Positions 17,116 to 25,282 of a stretch of 64,000 nucleotides of DNA are shown in pieces. This DNA is from Croceimicrobium sp965228705 (GTDB taxonomy: Bacteria > Bacteroidota > Bacteroidia > Flavobacteriales > Schleiferiaceae): the NCBI RefSeq assembly GCF_965228705.1, contig NZ_OZ245832.1, positions 2,542,001-2,606,000 on the forward strand, in the 5' to 3' direction. The position numbers and the translations under genes were made by a program. Numbering within the stretch: the first letter of the stretch is position 1; each line of letters begins with the position of its first letter. The notes under the pieces are model-generated. The model had not been told where the DNA came from. It saw only the letters and a program-made list of their open reading frames with translations, and did not search any database.

Positions 17116-17529
17116 TTATAAAGGCTCCACCCTCACTCTAAAAAACTTATCCACTCTTAAGTTTACATCCCCAAACTCACCTTCTTCAATCAATTTAGGA
17201 TTATCCCTAATAGTATCACAGATGTGATCAACATAGCTTTGCATTAGTGAATCACATTGAATCTCTTTTGAAACTAAATTATCAAAACAAAATACATTCA
17301 ATCCCTTGTAAATCTTATAGGCCAGCACCTCGATATTCTGCACTTTCAGATCACCTCCAATTGTATCTAAATCTAATCTTAGAATCACCCTGATATCCAA
17401 GGTATCGTCAGAATACTCTTGAATTTCAAATGAATATTTTGAGGACAATAGATCTTCTTGAATCTGCGCAGAACTAGCTGTGCAGAAAAAAAATATCAAA
17501 CCAATTACTATTAGATTTATCCTTTTCAT
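17116..17529 (-). CDS. hypothetical secreted protein
   Basis: The frame is open to 17604, but the Met at 17529 is preferred because it begins a clear signal peptide (KRINLIVIGLIFFFCTASS, cleavage near SAQ). The mature domain, about 115 residues, contains YSFEIQEYSDDTLDIRVIL and a C-terminal VDKFFRVRVEPL strand. No family recognised. It sits next to the 17005-17067 Rhs remnant and may be a former immunity or tail cassette gene. Confidence 0.65.
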   Translation of the reverse strand: MKRINLIVIGLIFFFCTASSAQIQEDLLSSKYSFEIQEYSDDTLDIRVILRLDLDTIGGDLKVQNIEVLAYKIYKGLNVFCFDNLVSKEIQCDSLMQSYVDHICDTIRDNPKLIEEGEFGDVNLRVDKFFRVRVEPL

Positions 17530-17751
17530 TTGGCCTCTATTTACGAGCGGATAGCAGTTTTTTTTAGGGCTGCTTTCCCCCTCGCTAAACCGGAACCCAA
17601 CCATCTTAGTAATACCTAAGATATTTTGTTTATCTCGAAATTTATAAACATTGATATTGTTGGATGAGAACTACCTGATAGAGCACAGTAATGAAAAAAT
17701 ACTCTCCAGTTTTTGGAACCTACCAAATAATATAACTATCAGTTAATGAAT

Positions 17752-18258
17752 TTATTCGGAATTACTTTTTGTTTTTCCATGAAGGTATTGCTTATTACTA
17801 AAAGCTATATACGTCTTATTTCTTTGAGCCCACAAAACAATTTCATTGGTATGAGATGATGAGGAAAAGTTATTAGACCTTGTCATATAACTTGACAAAA
17901 ACAATAATAAAGAGGGGTGATTTTGAAATTCTTTACTGAGTAAAACACCGTGACCATTCCTTTCCATCGCCTCAAAATGACATCTTAACAAGACATGCAT
18001 TGCTATCGAATCGAAAGAGTTTTGGCAATTGACCATCATTTCAATCAAACCTGGTAATAAACCACCGAGCTCAATATCATAAAGTAGACTGTCAATTTCG
18101 CCGCTACTATAAATAAGTTCTTTTATCGCATCCCTTCCTCCACAATACTTCTTATCATCGATATCCTTTGCGGCCTGCGCAGGAAATGACTCATTTTCAA
18201 CACAACTCACCACTAAGATATACAATCCCACTAGTATTAACCTCAAGCTCCTATGCAC
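17752..18258 (-). CDS. hypothetical lipoprotein
   Basis: A 168-residue protein with lipoprotein signal (RSLRLILVGLYILVVSC). The mature part is helical: REAI-like segment GGRDAIKELIYSSGEIDSLL, then MHVLLRCHFEAMERNGHG and HPSLLLFLSSYMTRSNNFS. Not recognised. It is broadly similar in size and character to the lipoprotein at 12173-12745, but no clear alignment was made by eye. Immunity role possible from context only. Confidence 0.66.
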   Translation of the reverse strand: MHRSLRLILVGLYILVVSCVENESFPAQAAKDIDDKKYCGGRDAIKELIYSSGEIDSLLYDIELGGLLPGLIEMMVNCQNSFDSIAMHVLLRCHFEAMERNGHGVLLSKEFQNHPSLLLFLSSYMTRSNNFSSSSHTNEIVLWAQRNKTYIAFSNKQYLHGKTKSNSE

Positions 18259-18283
18259 AGTTTAAGTCTTTATGCCTCATAAA

Positions 18284-18643
18284 TTACACTATAAAAAAGG
18301 GCATACCAACCCCTAAAATCCAAAATAAAATGGAAAACAAAACGTCCTGTATAGCCTTATTTTGAAAGACCCCAAAGGTGTTTTCAGGCTCTCGCTTATA
18401 CTTTAAAATAAAAATATAAAACATCACTTTAAACACCATCAAGGATATTAAAGGCATTTTTAAAGCATTTATCATTTTTAAGTTATCATAAGCACTATTT
18501 AGCATGAAATAGGGGAAACAAAACAGCATGATGCAATACAAAAGCAAAGTCCAAAAAACAATCCCTACTTTGCAAAGCCATTCAATTTTAAACATAAAAA
18601 GCCACGCAACACTTAAACCTAACAATATGAAAACAAAGCCCAT
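18284..18643 (-). CDS. small polytopic membrane protein
   Basis: A 119-residue protein with about four hydrophobic segments: VFILLGLSVAWLFMF, KVGIVFWTLLLYCIMLFCFP, LISLMVFKVMFYIFIL, VLFSILFWILGVGMPFFIV. An inner-membrane protein without recognisable motifs. It lies between an upstream frameshifted Rhs tail and a downstream lipoprotein, a place where membrane immunity proteins are often found. Confidence 0.62.
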   Translation of the reverse strand: MGFVFILLGLSVAWLFMFKIEWLCKVGIVFWTLLLYCIMLFCFPYFMLNSAYDNLKMINALKMPLISLMVFKVMFYIFILKYKREPENTFGVFQNKAIQDVLFSILFWILGVGMPFFIV

Positions 18644-18688
18644 TACCTATTAAAGGATTTACAAATACATTAAAATGCGCTACAATCA

Positions 18689-19200
18689 TTAATCGCACCT
18701 AAAACTATTGAAATATCTCCAAACTCCTCCCCTGTTTTTATACTGTTCCAATCTAATTGCTCGACCATTATATTTAGATCCTTGCAAGTGCCATTTGTTA
18801 GGTCCTAATGCTTTTGTCCCTCTCGCATCATGTGAGTTTGCAATGAAAGGTCTTCTGGCCCCATTCCAGTTGGATCAATAAACTTCAGAGGATTATTTTC
18901 CACAAAGTTATATGGTGAAATATATGGATAATTGGACGCCAGCGGATCCACACTCAACCACACGCTAATCTTTGGATCATAATACCTGGCTACATAATAG
19001 AAGTTGCCGGTTTGCTCGCAAGCTACCGCTTTCAAAGGTGCTCGCGAGCTCCCTCCGGTCGGTTCCTCATCCCATTCCATACCGTTAAAACGGAAGGTAG
19101 AATCGCTATATGCATTTTCAGTGTGTATTTTCAAGATCAAACTTTGTATTCGAAACACAAACAGAGGATAACTCATCTGAATTACCCCCTGTGCTATCAT
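18689..19200 (-). pseudogene. frameshifted Rhs tail with C-terminal cassette
   Basis: The first frame (19200 to the stop at 18805) contains the Rhs core: STFRFNGMEWDEE, a 48-bp in-frame insert, TGNFYYVARYYDPKIS, WLSVDPLASNYPYISPYNFV and the closing FIDPTGMG. Near that point another frame becomes coherent and reads RPFIANSHDARGTKALGPN, KWHLQGSKYNGRAIRLEQY and GGVWRYFNSFRCD to a stop at 18689. A single indel shortly after DPTGMG explains this. The 5' end lacks the repeats of a full Rhs protein. The short C-terminal part may be what remains of a toxin domain. Confidence 0.7.
19012..19059 (-). repeat. 48-bp palindromic insert inside the Rhs core, in frame
   Basis: Adds 16 codons between the conserved WDEE and TGNFYY of the Rhs core. 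It is flanked by 5-bp direct repeats CCGGT (19007-19011 and 19055-19059). Inside, GCTCGCAAGCTACC (19014-19027) pairs with GGTGCTCGCGAGC (19037-19049) around a 9-base loop. The length is a multiple of three, so the frame is kept. Confidence 0.65.
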
Positions 19201-19384
19201 TTATAATGGTGAGAATTTTTGACTCTCAACTGGTTACGGTTCTAATCTATCACCACCTCCTAAAGTAGCACATAACCCACACAAATACGGTTAAATAAAA
19301 AAAACACTGAAAAGAATATAAATGCTACTTCGCCTCATAATAAGGTAATTTAATATTTAAGGGTTACCGTTTAACATAAACAAA

Positions 19385-19822
19385 CTAGCGTATATTCGCT
19401 TCAAACCACCATAAAACCAAAACACCTATTATTAGTGGAGAAAATGTATCAATGTTATTTATCACAGCACCCTCAAAATCACTGAAGGTAAGTACTAGAG
19501 TTAAAATCAAATTTAAAATCAAAATTATCACCCTAATAACCCTTTTCATCTGAGCACCCCTGCAAATTTCATCTACCTTAACATGGATAAAAATTAATAT
19601 ATAAAAGTAAATCAACAATAAAAAAGTACTTAGATGATTAATATGATTTAAAAAATCCGAGTTAAAGCTTTTTTTAGTGAAATAGCAAAAAAACAAAGTG
19701 TAACTTATAAAGAATAAAAAAACACTTTTATATTTATTTTTTCCATTTGCATGATCAAACATTTTTCCATGAGTTTTCATAGCTTCACACATATTATAGT
19801 GATCCATGTTCGACCATAGCAC
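19385..19822 (-). CDS. polytopic membrane protein of unknown family
   Basis: A 145-residue ORF with about four hydrophobic segments (VFLFFISYTLFFCYF, LSTFLLLIYFYILIFIHV, VIRVIILILNLILTLVLTF, FSPLIIGVLVLWWF). The N-terminal 30 residues (MLWSNMDHYNMCEAMKTHG) are soluble and may not all be translated; Met at codon 16 is another start. No motif recognised. Confidence 0.55.
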   Translation of the reverse strand: MLWSNMDHYNMCEAMKTHGKMFDHANGKNKYKSVFLFFISYTLFFCYFTKKSFNSDFLNHINHLSTFLLLIYFYILIFIHVKVDEICRGAQMKRVIRVIILILNLILTLVLTFSDFEGAVINNIDTFSPLIIGVLVLWWFEANIR

Positions 19823-19992
19823 GTCCCGTCAAACTAAATCCATTAATTCTAAAATTTACCATCATTAACTCAGAAACAACCCCACATTTCTTCTGGTATT
19901 ACAAGATCTTACCTAAGTGGTCTTATGCCTATACTCCTGTAAAATTTATCCAATACGAATCCAATGGTGCGGTTTTTAGTTCCATAATATAC

Positions 19993-20265
19993 TTATCTAC
20001 CCGGTAAGACATCCCAACGTTTATCGTTCAATAAAGATTTTGAGAATAAGCCGAGGGTACTTATAAAAAGACTAGGACTACTATCAGTTAAGCTGATAAA
20101 ATGAATCCTGATAGATATGGAATCATTCTTCAAAGAGTTTGATTCTAGCTCAAGATAAGCTGATACGGCAAACAAGTTCGGAGAGCCTCCTTGCTCATAG
20201 GAGCGCGAATCCTCTACTGATGGCACCATTTCAATCGAGAAAGAGGACAAATTTTGGCTCTGCAC
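19993..20265 (-). pseudogene. probable 5'-truncated secreted protein remnant
   Basis: The frame has no ATG; the first usable codon is GTG at 20265, preceded in frame by KGQVFAAFI and then a stop. The sequence FAAFIVQSQNLSSFSIEM looks like the end of a signal peptide followed by a mature start, so the true start has probably been lost. The remaining 85 residues (SPNLFAVSAYLELESNSL, SISIRIHFISLTDSSPS) look beta-rich. No family recognised. Confidence 0.45.
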
Positions 20266-20373
20266 AATAAAAGCAGCGAAGACTTGTCCTTTCTATAATT
20301 TCCAAATCCTAGCCCCAGACTTAATCCAATTTCAAAATACTTAGCCTTGGAAGCACCTTTTCAGGAAAGTAAT

Positions 20374-22800
20374 CTACTCCTTCACAAACTTCAAGTTTTG
20401 ACCTTGCACAGTTAAGATATACAGGCCTGGAGCGAAGTCCTTGACAAGTATCTCCACACTTTCATCCTTCAACCTTCCTTTAGCCATAAACCGTCCATTA
20501 ACACTGTATATCAACCAAGGAGAACCAATAGACCCCGATATTACTATGCGATCACCAGCTGGATTGGGATAAAGCGCAGCAGGTTTAAAGTTGGGCTCTT
20601 TTAGACTTAGATCACTTTCAAATTTAAAGCCAATGGCTGCTCTTAAATTAGTGGCTACTGTATCCGTACCTGTAATTTTCCGGAAGTCTGAAAAATGCAG
20701 TCCATTATACTCGAAGCCAGCACCCGTACCCTTAATTAAATAAAGCTCTATACCACGAGGTATCGTAAAGCTAATATCAATTTCTCTGGTGGAATCTAAT
20801 GGATAATAAATGGGGTAGTCGATATAGCCCTCCTCTCTTATGTTGAATGTTCGGCTAAAAAACAATCCACTTGCAAATTGTAATTCCACAACTACGGGTG
20901 CCGGGTAATTTTGGGGATTACCATTGACATTTCGAAACCCGGTTATATAGACATGCTCCAACTGTCTGGATCCTTTGGAAAGCCTAAATTTCTGAGTATA
21001 CTTTCGATAATTAGCATCATTCAAGGCTATTTGACTTGCTTGACTTTCCGGGTGTCCCGCCCAAGAATTACCGCCCCAACGCTCATTGTGCGGAATAGTG
21101 AGCGTATCCGTTAAGTTCGGGCAAGAATCGGCATGCACATAAGACCATACATTATAGCTACCTGCGCCAATGATTGGGTTCTCATCTTCCACTATTCCAG
21201 GAAATGGAATTACATTATTTAACCACCATTTCTGATATAGGGAACTATCATTCTCCGTAAACTCCATTTCCATACCACCAGCAGTCAACTGTAATGGAAT
21301 CCGATTCGGCATGTTGTCCAGTTTGAGATAAAGCGAATCCACATTCCCCAACCTTGGGTGACTGAGATAGACATAACCCGACTTCCGTGCACTAATATTA
21401 ATGGTGGAAAGGGTAGTATCTGATTCTAAAACTTCAGTATCTAATGTCCAAAACATAGAGTCCTCCCAAAGGGAAGCCGATATGCTTAGATTTTGAGCAA
21501 AGCAAGCATATATGGTATCTTGTATCTTATTGATAAATGGTTCTGGAATTAATTCTACCTCAAATACCACTTTTTGGGCTAAGCTTCCACAGGTATCTAA
21601 TCTATAATAGAATCCAAAGTGATAGGTGCCCGATCGGTAATCGAAGTCATTGAAGCCGGGCTTCCAAAACAGATTTTTATAAATAGTATCCTGAGCTCCC
21701 GAAGAGCCTAAGTTATTAATCATTGGCTGCTGAAATTGCGCTTGAAATCGCTGGTAGAACCCCGTGGTATCAGGTATTCCCCTAGATCCGCCATCTAACA
21801 ATTTGAACCCCAAACTTGAATAAGCCTTAAAGTCAATAGTAAGGCTATCGCCATAAAAAATACTTCGAGAAATAGTGTCCCCATTTTGCAATGCCAGAAC
21901 ATTAGACCCTTCTTGAGCCCTTACACCCAAGGATGGATTTAAAGTAGAGTCTCCCCTTTGCAAATACAACATCCCCAAGCCGGTCATCCTAATCATTTTG
22001 GCTGAGTTTGTATACATATCAAAGTCCATGTTTATCGCATAAAACCCAGTGTCTGAACTTTGTCCACGTGCCCTAAAACTCAAAGTACCTCGTTTGGAAT
22101 CAAAAATGTTTTGAGCATTTAAGGAGTCTTCAGTAGGATCAGGCAGTGGATTAAGCCAGGTATATCCAGGTTTATAAACCGAACCACTTCCTTGACCACC
22201 AACCGGCGATAAGTGATATTGCAGCGAATCAATTCCTATGGGCATTGAATGCACTGAATAATCCAATACGGTATTTTGATCAGTATTTGCTGATTGCTGC
22301 AAACTAACCTTCATATTTAAGGTGTTTACGGAAACCATCCTATAATTGTTGCTCCCAGGGCTCCCATAATGAACTGTGGGTATACTTATGCTGGTCCGCA
22401 ATATTGGATTGCTATTATCATTTAAGTTAATCACGCTATCTACAAAACAACAAGGTGTTACAACCTCAAATACCGCATCATTAGCATCTAACCATACTCC
22501 GGCTGAACCACGATAAATGTATTCTCTCAAGCTTCCAGCAGGACACAAACTATCACCAAGTGGATGAATCAAAGTATCCACGATGTACAAATTGAATGAT
22601 GATAGTGCTGATACCTGGAAAGCACTGGGAAACTGAGCCACTGATCCATCATTAAGTTGAAAAACATGGAGCTCTAGTTCAATATCTTTCCCATTATTAA
22701 AGGTGCGAGCATTCAGATAGGCTCCTGCACCGTGTGAAGCTTGTAAAGAAAAAGATATTAAAAAGAAAAAAGCAATTCGGATAAGCTCTTTTAAGCACAT
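20374..22800 (-). CDS. large secreted protein with T9SS C-terminal sorting domain (paralog 2)
   Basis: An 808-residue paralog of 6366-8771 with the same order: signal peptide (ELIRIAFFFLISFSLQAS), HGAGAYLNARTFNNGKDIE start, beta-rich body, and a type A sorting domain with LYPNPAGDRIVISGS and the ending LKFVKE. Conserved blocks include RGQSSDTGFY, WWLNNVIPF and NERWGGNSWAGHPES. The central regions differ more than the ends, and a 22-bp element upstream is identical in both. It is likely to be exported by T9SS to the surface; the binding partner is unknown. The two copies probably come from a duplication that includes the promoter. Confidence 0.88.
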   Translation of the reverse strand: MCLKELIRIAFFFLISFSLQASHGAGAYLNARTFNNGKDIELELHVFQLNDGSVAQFPSAFQVSALSSFNLYIVDTLIHPLGDSLCPAGSLREYIYRGSAGVWLDANDAVFEVVTPCCFVDSVINLNDNSNPILRTSISIPTVHYGSPGSNNYRMVSVNTLNMKVSLQQSANTDQNTVLDYSVHSMPIGIDSLQYHLSPVGGQGSGSVYKPGYTWLNPLPDPTEDSLNAQNIFDSKRGTLSFRARGQSSDTGFYAINMDFDMYTNSAKMIRMTGLGMLYLQRGDSTLNPSLGVRAQEGSNVLALQNGDTISRSIFYGDSLTIDFKAYSSLGFKLLDGGSRGIPDTTGFYQRFQAQFQQPMINNLGSSGAQDTIYKNLFWKPGFNDFDYRSGTYHFGFYYRLDTCGSLAQKVVFEVELIPEPFINKIQDTIYACFAQNLSISASLWEDSMFWTLDTEVLESDTTLSTINISARKSGYVYLSHPRLGNVDSLYLKLDNMPNRIPLQLTAGGMEMEFTENDSSLYQKWWLNNVIPFPGIVEDENPIIGAGSYNVWSYVHADSCPNLTDTLTIPHNERWGGNSWAGHPESQASQIALNDANYRKYTQKFRLSKGSRQLEHVYITGFRNVNGNPQNYPAPVVVELQFASGLFFSRTFNIREEGYIDYPIYYPLDSTREIDISFTIPRGIELYLIKGTGAGFEYNGLHFSDFRKITGTDTVATNLRAAIGFKFESDLSLKEPNFKPAALYPNPAGDRIVISGSIGSPWLIYSVNGRFMAKGRLKDESVEILVKDFAPGLYILTVQGQNLKFVKE

Positions 22801-22824
22801 GGGGTTAAGGATCTTTAATTCAAT

Positions 22825-22846
22825 AAATGGGGCAAAGCGCTCAAAA
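22825..22846 (-). promoter_or_regulatory. conserved upstream element of T9SS paralog 2
   Basis: Identical 22-bp copy of 8795-8816, 24 bp upstream of the start codon. The near-start sequence GGGTTAAGG..TCTT is also shared by both genes. Function as promoter or leader is inferred. Confidence 0.55.
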
Positions 22847-22949
22847 ATAGCAATTCGCGTGCATTAGCATCCTATTTATTGAAGAATAGAAATTAGCTCC
22901 CCCTAACCACCTTCATGACCACCTGAGCATTCCTCAGGAATATCAAAAC

Positions 22950-23116
22950 AAGAACTACACGTTAACCCTATTCGATGTATCCGGGAATATATTTACAAGG
23001 AGCACGCCTTAAGTGAACGAGTAAACCTTTCCACCCTTACTTCTGGTACGTACTTTGTGCATATAAGAGATAGGGCTGATGAGCCTATTTTGGTACAGAG
23101 AGTCATTAAAAAATGA
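22950..23116 (+). pseudogene. remnant of a T9SS sorting domain on the plus strand
   Basis: One frame reads KNYTLTLFDVSGNIFTRSTP and then stops; the next frame takes over with LSERVNLSTLTSGTYFVHIR and ends LVQRVIKK, stop. Together they match the usual end of a type A T9SS domain, with a frameshift in the middle. A terminator follows directly. The rest of the gene is not found upstream, where paralog 2 lies on the opposite strand. Confidence 0.68.
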
Positions 23117-23129
23117 CCACAATTCAATA

Positions 23130-23161
23130 AAAAATCCCCCATTTTTACCTGAGGGATTTTT
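23130..23161 (+). terminator. rho-independent terminator after the T9SS remnant
   Basis: AAAAATCCC pairs with GGGATTTTT around a T-rich loop and is followed by a T-rich tract. It lies 14 bp after the stop of the T9SS remnant, confirming that a plus-strand gene once ended here. Confidence 0.75.
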
Positions 23162-23206
23162 CTTTTATGAGGTTAATACTGGTGTCCTATCGTTAGCGGT
23201 CGACTC

Positions 23207-23284
23207 GAAGCAAGAATGCATGTCATTCCATTGACTTTACACGACATGCGATCTTGTCGGGGAAAGCCCCGAACCCCTATTCTA
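23207..23284. repeat. 78-bp intergenic hairpin repeat, copy B
   Basis: Same length and stem as 9497-9574: GCAAG..TGCATGTC and GACATGCGATCTTGT form the outer stem. The tail CGGGGAAAGCCCCG forms a second small hairpin. Its last three bases overlap the stop codon of the following lipoprotein gene. Confidence 0.65.
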
Positions 23285-23686
23285 TTGAAGAGTATCACCA
23301 AGTATATAATCCTTTAATATCAATTCTGAAAACCTAGAATCATTCAGCTTAGTACCTGAAGTCAATAAATACTCCAAGTCTGACCGGACCTCTTTCGAAT
23401 CATTATTCTCTGCCACATATACAGCGTAGAACAGAAACTCATTTCTATTGTCGGATAACAAATAAATATCTCTTAGTTCAGCGTAGGCCTTCATATCTCC
23501 ATCCAATATTCTTTGCTTCAAAGAATCTATCAGGTGAACATTATGATACAGTCCTAAAAATTTGGAATAGGATGTCTCAATCATATTCTCATTTTCAACA
23601 AGGTCCTTTTGCTTCTCATTATTTTCAGTGCAGCCATAGATTAATACAGAGGCGACTATAAGCATTATCTGTTTCATTTTCTGCAA
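23282..23686 (-). CDS. hypothetical lipoprotein
   Basis: A 134-residue protein with lipobox Cys (MKQIMLIVASVLIYGC). The mature part is helical, with repeats like those of Sel1/TPR-type helices: SLKQRILDGDMKAYAELRD, FLFYAVYVAENNDSKEV. The helices fit a short tetratricopeptide-like solenoid but this is not certain. The stop overlaps the hairpin repeat. Unknown function. Confidence 0.68.
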   Translation of the reverse strand: MQKMKQIMLIVASVLIYGCTENNEKQKDLVENENMIETSYSKFLGLYHNVHLIDSLKQRILDGDMKAYAELRDIYLLSDNRNEFLFYAVYVAENNDSKEVRSDLEYLLTSGTKLNDSRFSELILKDYILGDTLQ

Positions 23687-24068
23687 TGTAAATCAACCAC
23701 TATTCAATAGCGAAAATTGTTTCTTGAAAAGCTTTGTGACTTCTTTATAATCTACTATTAATTACACTCTTGAACTCTCTCAAATATACAGGAGGCTACA
23801 AGTGCTTGCACCGATAGCTTTGTTCACCTCAATAAACTCCATGTTTGACACTTGAATGTTGGAACTATGGGCAAGTCTTCGTTTACCCACAATCTGATAA
23901 CCCTTATCTGATTATTCCTCACTTATTGTTATTCAAAACACTTAAAAAAACAAAAGTGGACCCGTAGATCCACTTTTGAATATCATCTTCCCATTCCAAT
24001 TGTTGGATTTGAAATAGTCCAGTAGATGGTTTCCTAAATCCATAAATCTGACACACTATCCAATATTT
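23687..24068. other. 382-bp gap containing a terminator
   Basis: No ORF was recognised. The only clear signal is the hairpin at 23951-23978 serving the LRR gene. Confidence 0.5.
23951..23978 (-). terminator. terminator downstream of the LRR gene
   Basis: On the minus strand CAAAAGTGGA pairs with TCCACTTTTG around eight bases and is followed by a run of seven T. It lies about 90 bp after the stop of 24069-25274. Confidence 0.8.
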
Positions 24069-25274
24069 CTACAGCGTCATAATACTAGGCATTGAATAAT
24101 CTTCGCAATTTAACAGCCTCCTTGATCCGTATGTCACAAAACTAGGTAACAACACTTGCTCACTATCAATTTTATCCTCTAAAAACTCTAACGCTTCATC
24201 ACAATCATAGAATATCAACTTCGCAGTCTTTGGCACAATCCGATTCCTCATCATTTCGCAACTATACGACATACAGCAAATATCATTAAACCCGATAGCA
24301 CTTAATCCTTTAATAGGACTGGTATTACCGAGATGGTAGAAAACCTTTAATCCAGATTCTAGCCCGAACACTGAATCAAGTTTATTGTAACTAACATCCA
24401 GTTTAAGTTCCTTTGCACTTCTTTTTTTACCAAAAACCCTAATATTATTATGAGACAAATCTAGAAACTCAATAGATGGATTATTCAAAACAAAAACACC
24501 GTTAAACTTATTATACCTAAGTGAAGCATACTTCAAATTAGAAAGTTCCGTAATAAAATCAGGCGACTTCAATTTACAATCAACAAACGTCACACTGGTT
24601 AGTGACTCCATTTTACTTAAGGATTCTATTGATTTTAACTTACAATTATAAACATTTAACTCTCTCATTTTACCCTGAGTGTTAAAATTATAATTCACCA
24701 AGTCACTCAACTTACAATCAATCAATGTAAGCACCTCAATATTAGGCGAAATTAGTTCTACGTCTAAATCCCTTAAATCAACTTGTTTAAGATAAACACT
24801 ATTAATGCTCTTCTTTTTAAGGATATCAAAAAGATCATCTTTGGACCATTTTCTTCCGGTTAACCCAACATGATAGAGTTCAATATTACCCGCAACTAAT
24901 ATTTGAGAGTTCAACAATCTTCTAGGCCGAAAAGAGATGTTGAACACTTTCAATCCATCAGGTAAATCTTTAAAATCAAATACATCAATATGGCCAGAGT
25001 AAATTGTTAGTTCATTAATATTTGGAAATAATGCTAACACCTTAGTTGAATGAAGCTCTAAGTTATACAGTCTAAGACCAAATACTCTATTCCTATACTT
25101 ATCTGCAATACTATCCAAATTTGGTGTATACCCAATAAATTCTAGGTACAAGGTATCTGACAAACTAGACGCCTTATCCAAATCTCCTTCATTTTCAATA
25201 GACCAAAAATCCTGAGCTCCCACATGTAATATGGCAAGAATAAAGGCTATTGTTAGCCATAATCTGTTTTTCAT
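24069..25274 (-). CDS. secreted leucine-rich-repeat-like protein, partner of the Rhs tail
   Basis: A 401-residue protein with signal peptide (LWLTIAFILAILHVGAQ) and a body of irregular LRR units: LRLYNLELHSTKVLALFPN, VFNISFRPRRLLNS, IEVLTLIDCKLSDLVN, LTSVTFVDCKLKSPDFITE, IEFLDLSHNNIRVFG. The C-terminus has CCMSYSCEMMRN and a FYDCDEALEF segment outside the repeats. It starts 8 bp after the Rhs tail gene ends, so both are in one transcript, in the usual place of an immunity gene. LRR scaffolds bind proteins, which suits neutralising the tail, but binding is not shown. Confidence 0.78.
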   Translation of the reverse strand: MKNRLWLTIAFILAILHVGAQDFWSIENEGDLDKASSLSDTLYLEFIGYTPNLDSIADKYRNRVFGLRLYNLELHSTKVLALFPNINELTIYSGHIDVFDFKDLPDGLKVFNISFRPRRLLNSQILVAGNIELYHVGLTGRKWSKDDLFDILKKKSINSVYLKQVDLRDLDVELISPNIEVLTLIDCKLSDLVNYNFNTQGKMRELNVYNCKLKSIESLSKMESLTSVTFVDCKLKSPDFITELSNLKYASLRYNKFNGVFVLNNPSIEFLDLSHNNIRVFGKKRSAKELKLDVSYNKLDSVFGLESGLKVFYHLGNTSPIKGLSAIGFNDICCMSYSCEMMRNRIVPKTAKLIFYDCDEALEFLEDKIDSEQVLLPSFVTYGSRRLLNCEDYSMPSIMTL

Positions 25275-25282
25275 TGTCTTCC

